Below, one piece after another: positions 1 to 8,398 of a stretch of DNA of 51,582 nt. A model generated the notes under the pieces. That model was not told where the DNA came from. It saw nothing but the letters and a program-made list of their open reading frames with translations, and made no database searches. The position numbers and the translations under genes were made by a program. The stretch's first letter is position 1. The number at the start of each line of letters is the position of its first letter. Source of the stretch: an uncultured Clostridium sp. (GTDB taxonomy: Bacteria; Bacillota; Clostridia; Lachnospirales; Lachnospiraceae); assembly GCA_945917985.1 (NCBI GenBank), contig CAMEIH010000017.1, positions 1 to 51,582 of the forward strand, given 5' to 3'.

Positions 1-7
1 TTCAATA

Positions 8-40
8 TGGAATTTACTTTTACAAGTGGAATTTACTTTT
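8..40. repeat. Short direct repeat at window edge, possible insertion-sequence end
   Basis: The 14-mer TGGAATTTACTTTT occurs at 8-21 and again at 27-40, a 19-bp period, just downstream of the last gene of the fla/che operon. Short tandem terminal repeats are typical of IS21-family ends. The element itself would lie outside the window, so this is only a suggestion. Confidence 0.4.
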
Positions 41-67
41 TCACTCAACCATTTTGTATTATGTTCC

Positions 68-673
68 TCATTCCATACCACATAAAATTTTTGCGATTTC
101 CTCCGGCTTAGCATCCGCCGGTATTTCATGACTTCCTGCCCTTAATTTTCTGTCATAACCGTTGCTGTAAAGGTAGGTGTCAAAATCGGAGGCTGAAGTA
201 ACCAGTCCTTTCTGTTCCAGCTTCTGGCACACCGTATAGGAACCGTCTCCCGATTTAATTTCAATGATCACTGTGTCTGCAGCTTCCACAGGTTCCTTTG
301 TAGCTGTGGCTTTCGGTGTCTCCTCCGGCTCTTCTGCAGCTGTGATCTTCGGTGTCTGTGTCGCATCCGGTTCTTCTGCAACTGTTTCTTCCGGTGTCTG
401 TGTCGCAGTCGGTTCTTCGGAAGTTTCCGGTGATTCCGATGGAACCTCTGTAGGTACTTCTGTTTCTTCAGTCTCTTCCGGTATTTCTACATTCTCCTCC
501 TGTGCCATCTCTGCAAGGGAACCGCTCTGCTCCACCATGCCAAGCTCTGCAGCGCGCTCCCGAATTTCCCTGTCACTCAAGGTCTCCTTCCTGCTTCCGG
601 ATGATGCACCCATAATCACTGCGGTGACTATGATACCGATTCCAAGCCCCCTCAGATAATATTTTAACTTCAT
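68..673 (-). CDS. Membrane-anchored protein with C-terminal MltG/YceG-like domain
   Basis: This is a 201-residue protein and the last gene of the fla/che operon. An N-terminal membrane segment (about residues 9-25) is followed by a low-complexity linker rich in Thr, Glu and Pro (about 55-135) with repeated ATQTP/EEP motifs. The C-terminal 65 residues (VIIEIKSGDGSY, then GYDRKLRAGSHEIP and PEEIAKIL) resemble the LysM-like N-terminal module of the endolytic transglycosylase MltG, but no catalytic transglycosylase domain follows. The start is an ATG with GGAGTAAGACA upstream. A role in anchoring at or sensing peptidoglycan near the flagellum is inference; no function is established. Confidence 0.75.
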   Translation of the reverse strand: MKLKYYLRGLGIGIIVTAVIMGASSGSRKETLSDREIRERAAELGMVEQSGSLAEMAQEENVEIPEETEETEVPTEVPSESPETSEEPTATQTPEETVAEEPDATQTPKITAAEEPEETPKATATKEPVEAADTVIIEIKSGDGSYTVCQKLEQKGLVTSASDFDTYLYSNGYDRKLRAGSHEIPADAKPEEIAKILCGME

Positions 674-696
674 TGTCTTACTCCGTGTTCTCTTCT

Positions 697-1596
697 CTAG
701 ATTCCCTCAAACAGGTCAATTACCAGCTTCACTTCACCGATTCCAAGGCCCAGCTCCTTGGCAATTGCCATATTGGATTTTCCTGCCTTGTGCAGTTCCA
801 GAATTCTCTCGTTGCTGTTTCTGCCACCTGTCTTTCCGGGAGCTGCCATACTCAAGTCAATCTTCGATGCTTTTTCCGTCTTCTCAGAATCAACAGCTTC
901 CGCTTTTAAAGCCGGATCTTCTGCTTTCACTTTTCTGGCAGTTTTCTTCTTGGGCTTTTCCGGTTCTTTTTCCGGCTCCGACTCCGCCTCTATAGATGTA
1001 CCATTCACTTCCACTCTGGGCGCCTGCATGGGAATAAATTCCTTTTCCGGTGCAGGCATCTGTTCCTGTACTGTTTCCTGTACTGTTTCTTGTACCTGTA
1101 TTCTTTCCTGTTCTCTTCCGGCACTGATCTGCTCTTTGATCTCCACTGCCTGCTCTTTTGCTTCCCTTGCCGTCACTTCCGCATCTTTCACTGTCTGCTT
1201 CACTTCGCTGGCAGTCTTAACAGCTTCACTGACAGTACTTTTCAGGTTTTCATGTTTATCGTTCAGCATATCATACAGGAAAACCGCTTCTTTATGATTC
1301 TTATTGATCTGCTCAAGCACGGTATCGGAATACTCATTAACCGCCATGATCTTCTCATTGGTCAGTCGCTCCATAGACCTCTCTGTTTTTTCCATGGAAT
1401 AAGTAATCGTTTCATCCACTATATCGCTGATCTGAGTTTTGGCTTCCTCCACCTCTCTGCCAATGATTTCCTTAATTTCTTCTTCATCTGCCTTGCTGAT
1501 TCCATCTTTTTCCTTCTTATCTCCCGAGGGAAGAAAGAAGCTGACAGTAAACACGATACCGCCAAAAATCAGCAGGATTAATTCCGTTATGTTCAT
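697..1596 (-). CDS. DUF6115-like membrane coiled-coil protein
   Basis: This 299-residue protein has one N-terminal membrane helix (about residues 4-22). A long charged region with heptad-like spacing (about 35-175) probably forms a coiled coil, followed by a Lys/Glu/Pro linker. The last 40 residues contain RILELHKAGKSN and MAIAKELGLGIGEVK, which resemble a helix-turn-helix. This architecture matches proteins annotated as DUF6115 that occur at the end of fla/che operons in Lachnospiraceae; the name is from memory. It lies 26 nt downstream of a small hydrophilic gene. Function is unknown. Confidence 0.75.
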   Translation of the reverse strand: MNITELILLIFGGIVFTVSFFLPSGDKKEKDGISKADEEEIKEIIGREVEEAKTQISDIVDETITYSMEKTERSMERLTNEKIMAVNEYSDTVLEQINKNHKEAVFLYDMLNDKHENLKSTVSEAVKTASEVKQTVKDAEVTAREAKEQAVEIKEQISAGREQERIQVQETVQETVQEQMPAPEKEFIPMQAPRVEVNGTSIEAESEPEKEPEKPKKKTARKVKAEDPALKAEAVDSEKTEKASKIDLSMAAPGKTGGRNSNERILELHKAGKSNMAIAKELGLGIGEVKLVIDLFEGI

Positions 1597-1622
1597 CTTT
1601 CTTTTTAACCTTTGCCTGTCAT

Positions 1623-1940
1623 CTATATTTTAATGTCAAAACCGCCATATCCTTTAAGGGTAACCTTGCCATCGTCCTTTTTCTCATCCTTCTTACGTCT
1701 TCTCCCGCCGTCTCCCTGGTAGGTTCCGTTGCCCTGTTCCTTGGCGTCAAAGCGCTTCCCCTCATTTTCAGCACGGTCACCCTGCTGTACCTGATGCGCT
1801 CTTACCTCCGTCTTCTGATTCACCTGTCTCTGATAATTGGACTGATCTACCATGCCCTTATTATCTTCCTGATGTTTGATTGTGGTAAAATCCTGAGCTC
1901 TCGATATCTGTCCCTGAAGCTCTACGCGGCTTATTGTCAT
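1623..1940 (-). CDS. Small hydrophilic, probably disordered flagellar-operon protein
   Basis: This 105-residue protein starts at ATG after GGAGTAAACT. It is rich in Gln, Lys, Glu and Asp, has no membrane segment, and carries a very basic/acidic stretch near residues 78-92 (GRRRKKDEKKDDGK) before the ending GGFDIKI. The N-terminus (MTISRVELQGQIS) looks ordered and amphipathic. It sits between fapA and the DUF6115-like gene, both co-directional, so it is very likely part of the operon. I do not recognise a family with confidence. The conserved-looking ends around a disordered middle suggest a short adaptor, which is inference. Confidence 0.7.
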   Translation of the reverse strand: MTISRVELQGQISRAQDFTTIKHQEDNKGMVDQSNYQRQVNQKTEVRAHQVQQGDRAENEGKRFDAKEQGNGTYQGDGGRRRKKDEKKDDGKVTLKGYGGFDIKI

Positions 1941-1959
1941 AGTTTACTCCTTTTTGGCT

Positions 1960-3561
1960 CTATAAAGCAGTCATTCTTACATCTCCACGCTCTTTTGTGA
2001 ATTTACAGTAGTTCATGCTTGTTTTCACTACCATGGAAACATCCGAAATACAGATTTTGGTTCCCGCATAAACCTCACCGGTAACCTCCACCCTTGCCGC
2101 ATTACTTTCCGCCATCAGCTGCTGAAGATTATTATATTCCTCAGTATCTTTTTCAATGGCTTCCTTCAGCTGATTTTCCTTCTGCAGCATTTCCTGAAGA
2201 CTCTTTATCTGTTCGGGTTTCAATTTCACTCCCTGTGCAAGCTTCTGGGTCAGTGCTGAAAGAACCGGGTGGATCTGCGCCACCATTTTACTGTTATCCA
2301 CAATCTGTTTCTGCAGCTGTGAAGCCCTAAGCTTAAGTCCGGGATCGATTCCCACCTCGACTATGGTATCCGCACCCATGGAAGAACCAAGGGTTCTCAC
2401 TTCAATCAGATTAGCAGCTGAAACTTTTCCGCCTGTGATAAATCCTTTTTTACCAGTTACACTGATACTTGTTCCTGCAGCCACATCACTGTGAAGAATA
2501 GCTTCCGCAGATACATATCCCCCTGCTGTTACCTTTGCATTCTCAATAAATTTGGAGATAATGTTTCCTCCCGCTTTCAGAACACCGCGGGCCATTCCGT
2601 TCATACCTCTTTCAATGATAATATTACCGTCAGCCTCAAGGTAGGCGCCTTCCACCACGCCACTGACTTCTATATTTCCTTTTGCCTTAACGGAAAAATT
2701 GGTACAGACGTTTCCGTTTACCTTTACGCTTCCTTCATATTCAATATTGCCCGTGGAGATGTCTACGTTTTCCAATTCCAAAACATTTGAGACAAACACT
2801 TTTCCTTCCACCAGCATTACATGACCGTCTACATCCGCTGTCAGTGTTTTTCTGTCTTCGGAAAGTATAATGTTACGGCCGAATCTCAAAGTGGTACGTT
2901 TCACATCCCGCGGCCTGATTTTTTCTCCGTAAACCGACAGTCCCATTTCTCCCGGATCTTCCGGAAAAAGTCTTGCGAGAACATCTCCCTTACTGCAGTG
3001 ACAGATTGTATTTAAATGGAAGAAATCCACACTTCCATCCTCATTTAAGGTCGGTCTCGCTTTCAAGTCTGTCTGAAAATAATATTCTATTCTAGCATCC
3101 GTCCCCTGTCTGGGAGGCTGTCCCTTTGCCACTATCATATCGGTACAATACTGGGGATCTTCAAAAAATTTCTGAATCTGTTCCGTCTGAATTCCATAAA
3201 CAATTTTTCTAAAGGCCAGATCCTTTAAAAATTCCTGAGCGCTCATTTTTTCTCCATTTAAGGAAGGCGGATAGAATCTTGCCGCTACCAGCATTCTGTC
3301 CTGAGCGATCATCAATTTGTAAGTCTCCCTTACTTCAGGAGCCGCATCCCTGTTCAAAGGGACAACATACTCATCCTTTCCCGAAGATACAGCCTCTATC
3401 ATTCCTTTGTTCAGGACAGCTGTATCAAACATAATTCCGCAGGAATTCAGATATTCCATCACTTCTTTTATGGTAACCTGTGCTCCTCCGTCCTTCGGTG
3501 CCACAAATTTCAATGCTGTTCCTGACGGACTGCAAATTAACTGAAAAAAACCATTTTTCAT
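1960..3561 (-). CDS. fapA: FapA-family (DUF342) flagellar assembly protein A
   Basis: This 533-residue protein has the DUF342/FapA layout. An alpha/beta N-terminal part of about 220 residues is followed by a right-handed beta-helix of short repeats (VKVNGNV, AKGNIEV, EADGNIII, KAGGNII, TAGGYVS) and a C-terminal coiled coil (about 415-490). FapA homologues are found near motility genes; proposed roles include polar or membrane assembly of flagella and spore coat in other clades, so the exact role here is open. The ATG follows GGGGGAGAACTT. It lies 22 nt after sigD in the operon. Confidence 0.88.
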   Translation of the reverse strand: MKNGFFQLICSPSGTALKFVAPKDGGAQVTIKEVMEYLNSCGIMFDTAVLNKGMIEAVSSGKDEYVVPLNRDAAPEVRETYKLMIAQDRMLVAARFYPPSLNGEKMSAQEFLKDLAFRKIVYGIQTEQIQKFFEDPQYCTDMIVAKGQPPRQGTDARIEYYFQTDLKARPTLNEDGSVDFFHLNTICHCSKGDVLARLFPEDPGEMGLSVYGEKIRPRDVKRTTLRFGRNIILSEDRKTLTADVDGHVMLVEGKVFVSNVLELENVDISTGNIEYEGSVKVNGNVCTNFSVKAKGNIEVSGVVEGAYLEADGNIIIERGMNGMARGVLKAGGNIISKFIENAKVTAGGYVSAEAILHSDVAAGTSISVTGKKGFITGGKVSAANLIEVRTLGSSMGADTIVEVGIDPGLKLRASQLQKQIVDNSKMVAQIHPVLSALTQKLAQGVKLKPEQIKSLQEMLQKENQLKEAIEKDTEEYNNLQQLMAESNAARVEVTGEVYAGTKICISDVSMVVKTSMNYCKFTKERGDVRMTAL

Positions 3562-3583
3562 AAGTTCTCCCCCGCTGCGGAAA

Positions 3584-4348
3584 TTATGCAGAAAAGATCC
3601 CCATATAATTTCCCATCTTAGATTTCATTTTTTGTAACGCACGTGTATGTAATTGAGAAACCCTGGATTCGGAAACCTCAAGCACATTGCTGATTTCTTT
3701 TAATGTCAGATCCTCATAATAATAAAGAAGAATCACTTTCTTTTCCTTTTCTGTCAAAAGCTCAAGAGCCTGTCCCAACGCTTCCTTGAGCTCTCTCTTT
3801 TCAATCACTTCCTCCGGTCCGTCAAACCGATGCTGTGAGTTTTGAACAGACGGTACCTCGCTTCCGGTCTCCATAAACTCATCTAAAGATACCACGCCGG
3901 TAATCTTCATCTGAGATTGCCATGAGAGATACTCATCATCAGTGATGCCAAGGCTCTTTGCGATTTCTTCATCTGTTGCAGCCCTTCCCTTTGAGGCCTC
4001 AATTTCCTTCATGGCTGCATCAATTTTTTTCTGTTTCTGTCTTATCGTTCTCGGGATCCAGTCCATTTTTCTGATCTGGTCAAGGATTGCTCCTCTGATT
4101 CTGAGACTGGCATAAGTTTCGAACTTGACTGATTTCATATTATCATATTTATCTATGGCATCGATCAGACCGAATACTCCATATCCCACCAGATCATCAT
4201 ATTCAACATTGTATCCCAAATACATACTGAGTCTGCCCGCCACCAGTTTTACAAGGGGTGCATACTCAAGTATGATTTTTTCTCTGATTTCGGGCGATTT
4301 ATTTTTTGCGTAATCGTCCCATAGCCTTGTTCTGCCCGCTTCGTCCAT
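3584..4348 (-). CDS. sigD: Flagellar sigma factor sigma-D / sigma-28 (FliA, WhiG family)
   Basis: This 254-residue group-3 sigma factor directs RNA polymerase to late flagellar and chemotaxis promoters. Region 2 is visible as YDDLVGYGVFGLIDAIDKYD and the following RIRGAILDQIRKMDW. Region 3 follows, then region 4 with the helix-turn-helix TLKEISNVLEVSESRVSQL. Length matches FliA/SigD. The ATG is preceded by GGAGGGTATGA. Its place near the 3-prime end of the fla/che operon, just after the chemotaxis genes, matches Bacillus subtilis sigD, where distance from the promoter influences the fraction of motile cells. The anti-sigma factor FlgM is not in this window. Confidence 0.95.
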   Translation of the reverse strand: MDEAGRTRLWDDYAKNKSPEIREKIILEYAPLVKLVAGRLSMYLGYNVEYDDLVGYGVFGLIDAIDKYDNMKSVKFETYASLRIRGAILDQIRKMDWIPRTIRQKQKKIDAAMKEIEASKGRAATDEEIAKSLGITDDEYLSWQSQMKITGVVSLDEFMETGSEVPSVQNSQHRFDGPEEVIEKRELKEALGQALELLTEKEKKVILLYYYEDLTLKEISNVLEVSESRVSQLHTRALQKMKSKMGNYMGIFSA

Positions 4349-4397
4349 TCATACCCTCCAATATGACTGCCATACCGCCATATCATGAATTACTCTT

Positions 4398-4685
4398 TCA
4401 TGAGTTTTCTTCTTTTGCCGGACTTTCCTCTTCCGGATTTACTCCTGTTTTTTCTATGACTTCTCCCTCATTTTCCGCTTCCATTCTCTCTTTTTCTATA
4501 ATCTGATCCATAAAAGAAAGTACTTTCTTCTGAATCAATGACCCCAATAAATAAAAAAAGAGCATAACACAGAGCAGGATGGCAAGAAGCTCTGTGGTAT
4601 CATAATTTCCCCTGAACATCACAATTGCTGCAACAGCTGCAGCTAAAAGCATCAAAAAGGGCGCAAATAATTTACTTTTTTTCAT
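4398..4685 (-). CDS. Small two-helix membrane protein between cheD and sigD
   Basis: This is a 95-residue protein with two predicted membrane helices (about residues 9-25 and 30-52), separated by a short turn that would place both ends on the same side. The C-terminal 40 residues are strongly acidic (EAENEGEVIEKTG, SPAKEENS). Its ATG overlaps the cheD stop as ATGA, which implies translational coupling. I do not recognise the family. Its invariant-looking position between cheD and sigD suggests a motility role, which is inference. Confidence 0.75.
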   Translation of the reverse strand: MKKSKLFAPFLMLLAAAVAAIVMFRGNYDTTELLAILLCVMLFFYLLGSLIQKKVLSFMDQIIEKERMEAENEGEVIEKTGVNPEEESPAKEENS

Positions 4686-5167
4686 ATTACCTTCTCCGGC
4701 TGTCCTATGGAACGGATCACATAATCACCCGTCTTCGGATAAAAAATCACCGTTCTTCCATATGTTTTGCCTGTATCTTCGGCGAGCAAAGGAATATGCA
4801 TTTCACTCAGCTTCTCTTTGCTTGCCATCGCATTTCTTTCTCCCACACGAATGGTATCGCTTTTACTGCTCGAGGCAAACATCTGAGCTCCGCCCGCTAT
4901 TTTTGCCTCAAGCCGATTCCTGTTTCCGCCTTTTTTAATGATTGCATCCACCAGATCTTCTATTCCTGTATCAGCGAATTTTGGCCGGTTTGAATTATTT
5001 CTGATTTCTGTGCTGCTTGGCAGCATAATATGTACAAGACCCCCGATCCCAGTGCCGGGATCTCTGATTGCGATACCGATGCAGGAGCCAAGTCCAAGCG
5101 TAGTCACTGCATCATCACCGCTGCAAACTGCCAGATCAGCCATTCCTACTTTAATAACTTCACTCAT
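4682..5167 (-). CDS. cheD: Chemoreceptor glutamine deamidase CheD
   Basis: CheD deamidates glutamines in methyl-accepting chemotaxis proteins and, in Bacillus-type systems, binds CheC. This 161-residue protein contains the family active site: Thr23, Cys29 in LGLGSCIGIAI and His46 in GLVHIMLP. The downstream core with GGAQMF and IGERN-like VGERNAMA is also present. Length is normal. The ATG follows GGAGATTCTGGGGGT. It lies 21 nt after cheC and overlaps the next gene by 4 nt. With CheC it forms the methylation-independent adaptation loop. Confidence 0.95.
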   Translation of the reverse strand: MSEVIKVGMADLAVCSGDDAVTTLGLGSCIGIAIRDPGTGIGGLVHIMLPSSTEIRNNSNRPKFADTGIEDLVDAIIKKGGNRNRLEAKIAGGAQMFASSSKSDTIRVGERNAMASKEKLSEMHIPLLAEDTGKTYGRTVIFYPKTGDYVIRSIGQPEKVI

Positions 5168-5188
5168 ACCCCCAGAATCTCCTTCATT

Positions 5189-5824
5189 TCACATAACTCC
5201 CAATGATGTCAGAATTTTTTCATAAGATTCCATATCAGGTATCAAAATAAAGTAGCCATCCAGGTCAATATCGTCTGAAAACTTTGTCTGCACCAATAGA
5301 ATTTTATCTGCAAATAATCCGAACTCCACAGCAGGTACACTTAAGAGTGCCCCTGCCATGTCAATGCCAAGCTGCGGTACAGAAGGATATATCTTAAGTC
5401 CCGTCAAAGAAGATAATGCATTCAGATATGCACCGGTAATAATGTTACCTACTTCTTTAATGGCTGAGCACTCCATCTCACCGAATTCATGATTGACAAT
5501 TTCTTCTTCTGTCACTCCCAGCATTCCGCACATCAGTTTATTGACGAGATGCGCTGCCGAAGCCTTTTTCTGGATGAACATCATGCTGCCTTCCACATCG
5601 CCTTCTACCTGAAGATAAATCCCAACCATGATTTCATCTTCTCCGCCGACAATCTCACCCAGCTTTTTAAAATCCAGGAGCTGCACCTGCGGAACTGACA
5701 TATCTACCTTGCAGTCAATCATCTGTGCCAGCGCTGTGGTGGCATTTCCAGCGCCAATATTTCCAAGTTCCTTTAACACATCATAATATTGATTTGTTAA
5801 TTCTTCCATACCAAGGTTTTTCAT
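5189..5824 (-). CDS. cheC: CheY-P phosphatase CheC
   Basis: CheC dephosphorylates CheY-P and partners with CheD. The 211-residue protein has the two characteristic pseudo-repeated active-site helices: KELGNIGAGNATTAL near residues 18-32 and KEVGNIITGAYLNAL near 120. The acidic residue and first Asn are kept in both, while the second site has Tyr-Leu-Asn spacing. The ATG follows TTAGGAGATTTT. cheC and cheD are adjacent, as in Bacillus and Thermotoga. FliY in the same operon carries the related phosphatase modules. Confidence 0.94.
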   Translation of the reverse strand: MKNLGMEELTNQYYDVLKELGNIGAGNATTALAQMIDCKVDMSVPQVQLLDFKKLGEIVGGEDEIMVGIYLQVEGDVEGSMMFIQKKASAAHLVNKLMCGMLGVTEEEIVNHEFGEMECSAIKEVGNIITGAYLNALSSLTGLKIYPSVPQLGIDMAGALLSVPAVEFGLFADKILLVQTKFSDDIDLDGYFILIPDMESYEKILTSLGVM

Positions 5825-5848
5825 AAAATCTCCTAACTTAAAGCGCGT

Positions 5849-6313
5849 TTATTTTTCCATTGCCACCATATTCAGATCAAGCAGTGATATCAATTCCCCT
5901 TCGTGCTTACCGATTCCGAAAATAAAGTCACTTACACCTTCCTTGCTGTTGTAGGAAACCTTCTCAACAGAATCGGAAGACAGGGTAACAACTTCCCTGA
6001 CTTCATCCACCATAACACCGATGGTTCCATGCTGCTCCAACTTTAAAATGATGATTCTGGTAGTCTTGGTGATTTCATCCTCCGGAAGTCCCATTTTAAG
6101 GCGGATACTCATAACGGGAATGACCTCACCGCGAAGATTGATAACACCTTTCAGATAATTTGCAACTTTAGGTACTCTTGTAATATGCTGCATACGCACG
6201 ATGTTATCAATATATCTGATGTCGATACCGTACTGTTCTGCACCCAGTTTCGTTACGATATACTGTGCTGTTTCTGCTGTTTCAACTGTATCTGTCAATT
6301 TTAACTGCTCCAT
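5849..6313 (-). CDS. cheW: Chemotaxis coupling protein CheW
   Basis: CheW bridges chemoreceptors and the CheA P5 domain in signalling arrays. The 154-residue protein is a single CheW domain with typical segments: KLGAEQYGIDI near the start, ITRVPKVANYLKGVINLRGEVIPV in the centre, and DEVREVVTL and ISLLDL towards the end. The ATG has GGGGGATGAGAGT upstream. It lies 17 nt after cheA, and the two are surely co-translated. Confidence 0.95.
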   Translation of the reverse strand: MEQLKLTDTVETAETAQYIVTKLGAEQYGIDIRYIDNIVRMQHITRVPKVANYLKGVINLRGEVIPVMSIRLKMGLPEDEITKTTRIIILKLEQHGTIGVMVDEVREVVTLSSDSVEKVSYNSKEGVSDFIFGIGKHEGELISLLDLNMVAMEK

Positions 6314-6330
6314 ACTCTCATCCCCCTGTC

Positions 6331-8397
6331 CTAAATAAGTGCATTGGCATCCAGGATCAATGCTACTTCACCATCACCCAGAATCGTTGCACCGCTGATA
6401 ATCTTACATTTACTGATATACCTGCCAAGGGACTTGATAACGATTTCCTGCTGTCCCATCAGTTCATCTACCACAAGACCTGCCAGTTTCTCACCTTTTT
6501 TCACAATGACCACAATCAGATTGTCTTCCGGAGACTTTAGGCTCTCAATATCAAGCTCTTTGCTGAGCCTTATCAGAGGGATTACACTTCCGCGGAGACT
6601 GATCACTTCGCTGTTTCCTACCAGCTTGATCTCACTTGGGCTGATGTCCTCAATGGTCTGGATACTTCCCAGAGAAATTGCATATTTCTCTCCTCCGACA
6701 ATAACCATCAGAGCCTGGATGATTGCCAATGTCAGAGGCAGTCTGATAATCCAGGTACTTCCTTCTCCCAGCTTTGATTTTACTTCCACTTCACCGCTTA
6801 AGGATTCGATCTTGGATTTGACAACGTCAAGTCCCACACCCCTTCCTGACACGTCCGATATCTGTTTTGCAGTGGAGAAGCCGGCGTGGAACAAAAGTCC
6901 GATAATATCCTTCTCGGTCATACTCTCGCCCTGTTCCGGTGTAATGACTCCCCGTTCAATCGCTTTTGCCTTAACCGCCTCAGTATCAATTCCGTTACCG
7001 TCATCTCTGACTTCAATCACAACATTGTTACCATCCTGATAAGCATCCAGGAATATGGAACCGACTTCCGGCTTTCCTCTCTTCGCACGCACTTCTGCAG
7101 ATTCCAGTCCATGATCCGCAGAATTACGGAGCAGATGCATCAGAGGATCTCCGATCTCATCCACAACAGTTCTGTCCAGTTCTGTTTCTTCACCGGACAT
7201 ATACAATTCCATCTTTTTATCCAGCTTCTTGGACAACTCCCTGATCATTCTCGGGAACTTGCTCACTACGCTCTCAATGGGAACCATTCTTACCTTCATA
7301 ACGGATTCATGAAGATTGGTGGTAACACTTTCAAGATATTCGATCTGCTCATTAAAGCCGGCTCCTGTCATTCCTTCCGAACTGGAAGCGGATACCAGAG
7401 AGTTTTTGGCGATAATCAGCTCGCTGACAAGATTCATCAGTACATCCAGCTTTTCGATATCCACACGCACAGTTCTGTTGACTACGGGTTTTGCAGCCTT
7501 CTTTTCACTCTGCTTTGCAGGAGCATTCGACTGTGATACCGCTGCAGGCTTCGTCTCTTCTTTTTTAACCGGCACATTCTCCTGTCCCTGCTCCTTTACG
7601 GGAACGTCCTGTACTTCAAAGACATCACCTGTCACGGATTCTATCTCGGAAACATTTTGTGCCGCCTGAATAATCTGTTCAAGAGGATTGTCAGATACCA
7701 CGATCAGGCTGAATTCCAGATCAAACTTCTCATCCTCAATATCCTGTGCGGACGGATTACAAACAATAATTTCGGCTTTTTCCTCAACTGCCTTGTACAC
7801 AAGGAATGCCCTTGCTGCCTTTAAGATACAGCTTTCCTGAACTCTTACATCCAGTCCGTATACCTGTTTTCCCTGTTCTCTTGCCACCGCAAACACATGC
7901 TTTTCAGGATCTCCGATGGTAATATCCATCCAATGACGCCCTGCATCTTCAGAGGCTTCCGCTTTTTTCTCCTCCGGCTTTTCTTTCTCCGAAGCTTCTT
8001 CCTTCTGTCCTTTATTATCATTTAAGAAAGCATTCAGCTGATCGATCAGCGGCTTGTTGTCGTTTGTTCCTTCGTCACTGGTTTCCTGAATATTATTTGT
8101 GTATTCCTCGAGTGCATCCAGACACTGAAAAAGAATATCGATCAGATTGGAGTTGGCCTTGATACTGCCGTTCCTGATCTCTGAAAACACATTTTCCATA
8201 TCATGGGTCAGGGTCTGCATACGCTTATATCCCATGGTTCCCGCCATTCCTTTTAAAGAATGAGCGGCACGGAAAATTTCATTGATGGTGTCCGAATCTT
8301 CCGGCGACTGTTCCAGATTTAAAATCTGTGTATTCAGATTTTCCAAATGCTCCCTTGTTTCATCAAGGAAAATTCCAAGATACTGATTTACATCCAT
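6331..8397 (-). CDS. cheA: Chemotaxis histidine kinase CheA
   Basis: CheA autophosphorylates in response to receptors and passes phosphate to CheY. The 688-residue protein has all five domains. P1 carries the phospho-accepting His46 in RAAHSLKGMAG. A CheY-binding P2-like module lies at about 150-260. The P3 dimerisation hairpin contains VLMNLVSELIIAKNSL. The P4 ATPase has HLLRNSADHGLE, DDGNGID and GRGVGLDVV. The P5 CheW-like domain is C-terminal. A Lys/Glu/Ala-rich linker lies on each side of P2. cheB ends 1 nt upstream. CheB in this locus has no receiver, so CheY is the only receiver-domain phosphate acceptor encoded here. Confidence 0.96.
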   Translation of the reverse strand: MDVNQYLGIFLDETREHLENLNTQILNLEQSPEDSDTINEIFRAAHSLKGMAGTMGYKRMQTLTHDMENVFSEIRNGSIKANSNLIDILFQCLDALEEYTNNIQETSDEGTNDNKPLIDQLNAFLNDNKGQKEEASEKEKPEEKKAEASEDAGRHWMDITIGDPEKHVFAVAREQGKQVYGLDVRVQESCILKAARAFLVYKAVEEKAEIIVCNPSAQDIEDEKFDLEFSLIVVSDNPLEQIIQAAQNVSEIESVTGDVFEVQDVPVKEQGQENVPVKKEETKPAAVSQSNAPAKQSEKKAAKPVVNRTVRVDIEKLDVLMNLVSELIIAKNSLVSASSSEGMTGAGFNEQIEYLESVTTNLHESVMKVRMVPIESVVSKFPRMIRELSKKLDKKMELYMSGEETELDRTVVDEIGDPLMHLLRNSADHGLESAEVRAKRGKPEVGSIFLDAYQDGNNVVIEVRDDGNGIDTEAVKAKAIERGVITPEQGESMTEKDIIGLLFHAGFSTAKQISDVSGRGVGLDVVKSKIESLSGEVEVKSKLGEGSTWIIRLPLTLAIIQALMVIVGGEKYAISLGSIQTIEDISPSEIKLVGNSEVISLRGSVIPLIRLSKELDIESLKSPEDNLIVVIVKKGEKLAGLVVDELMGQQEIVIKSLGRYISKCKIISGATILGDGEVALILDANALI

Positions 8398-8398
8398 G

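Noticed and set aside
6344-7039. Long open frame antisense to cheA (plus strand)
   Set aside because: It is a shadow of the cheA codon pattern, with no ribosome site and no family resemblance.
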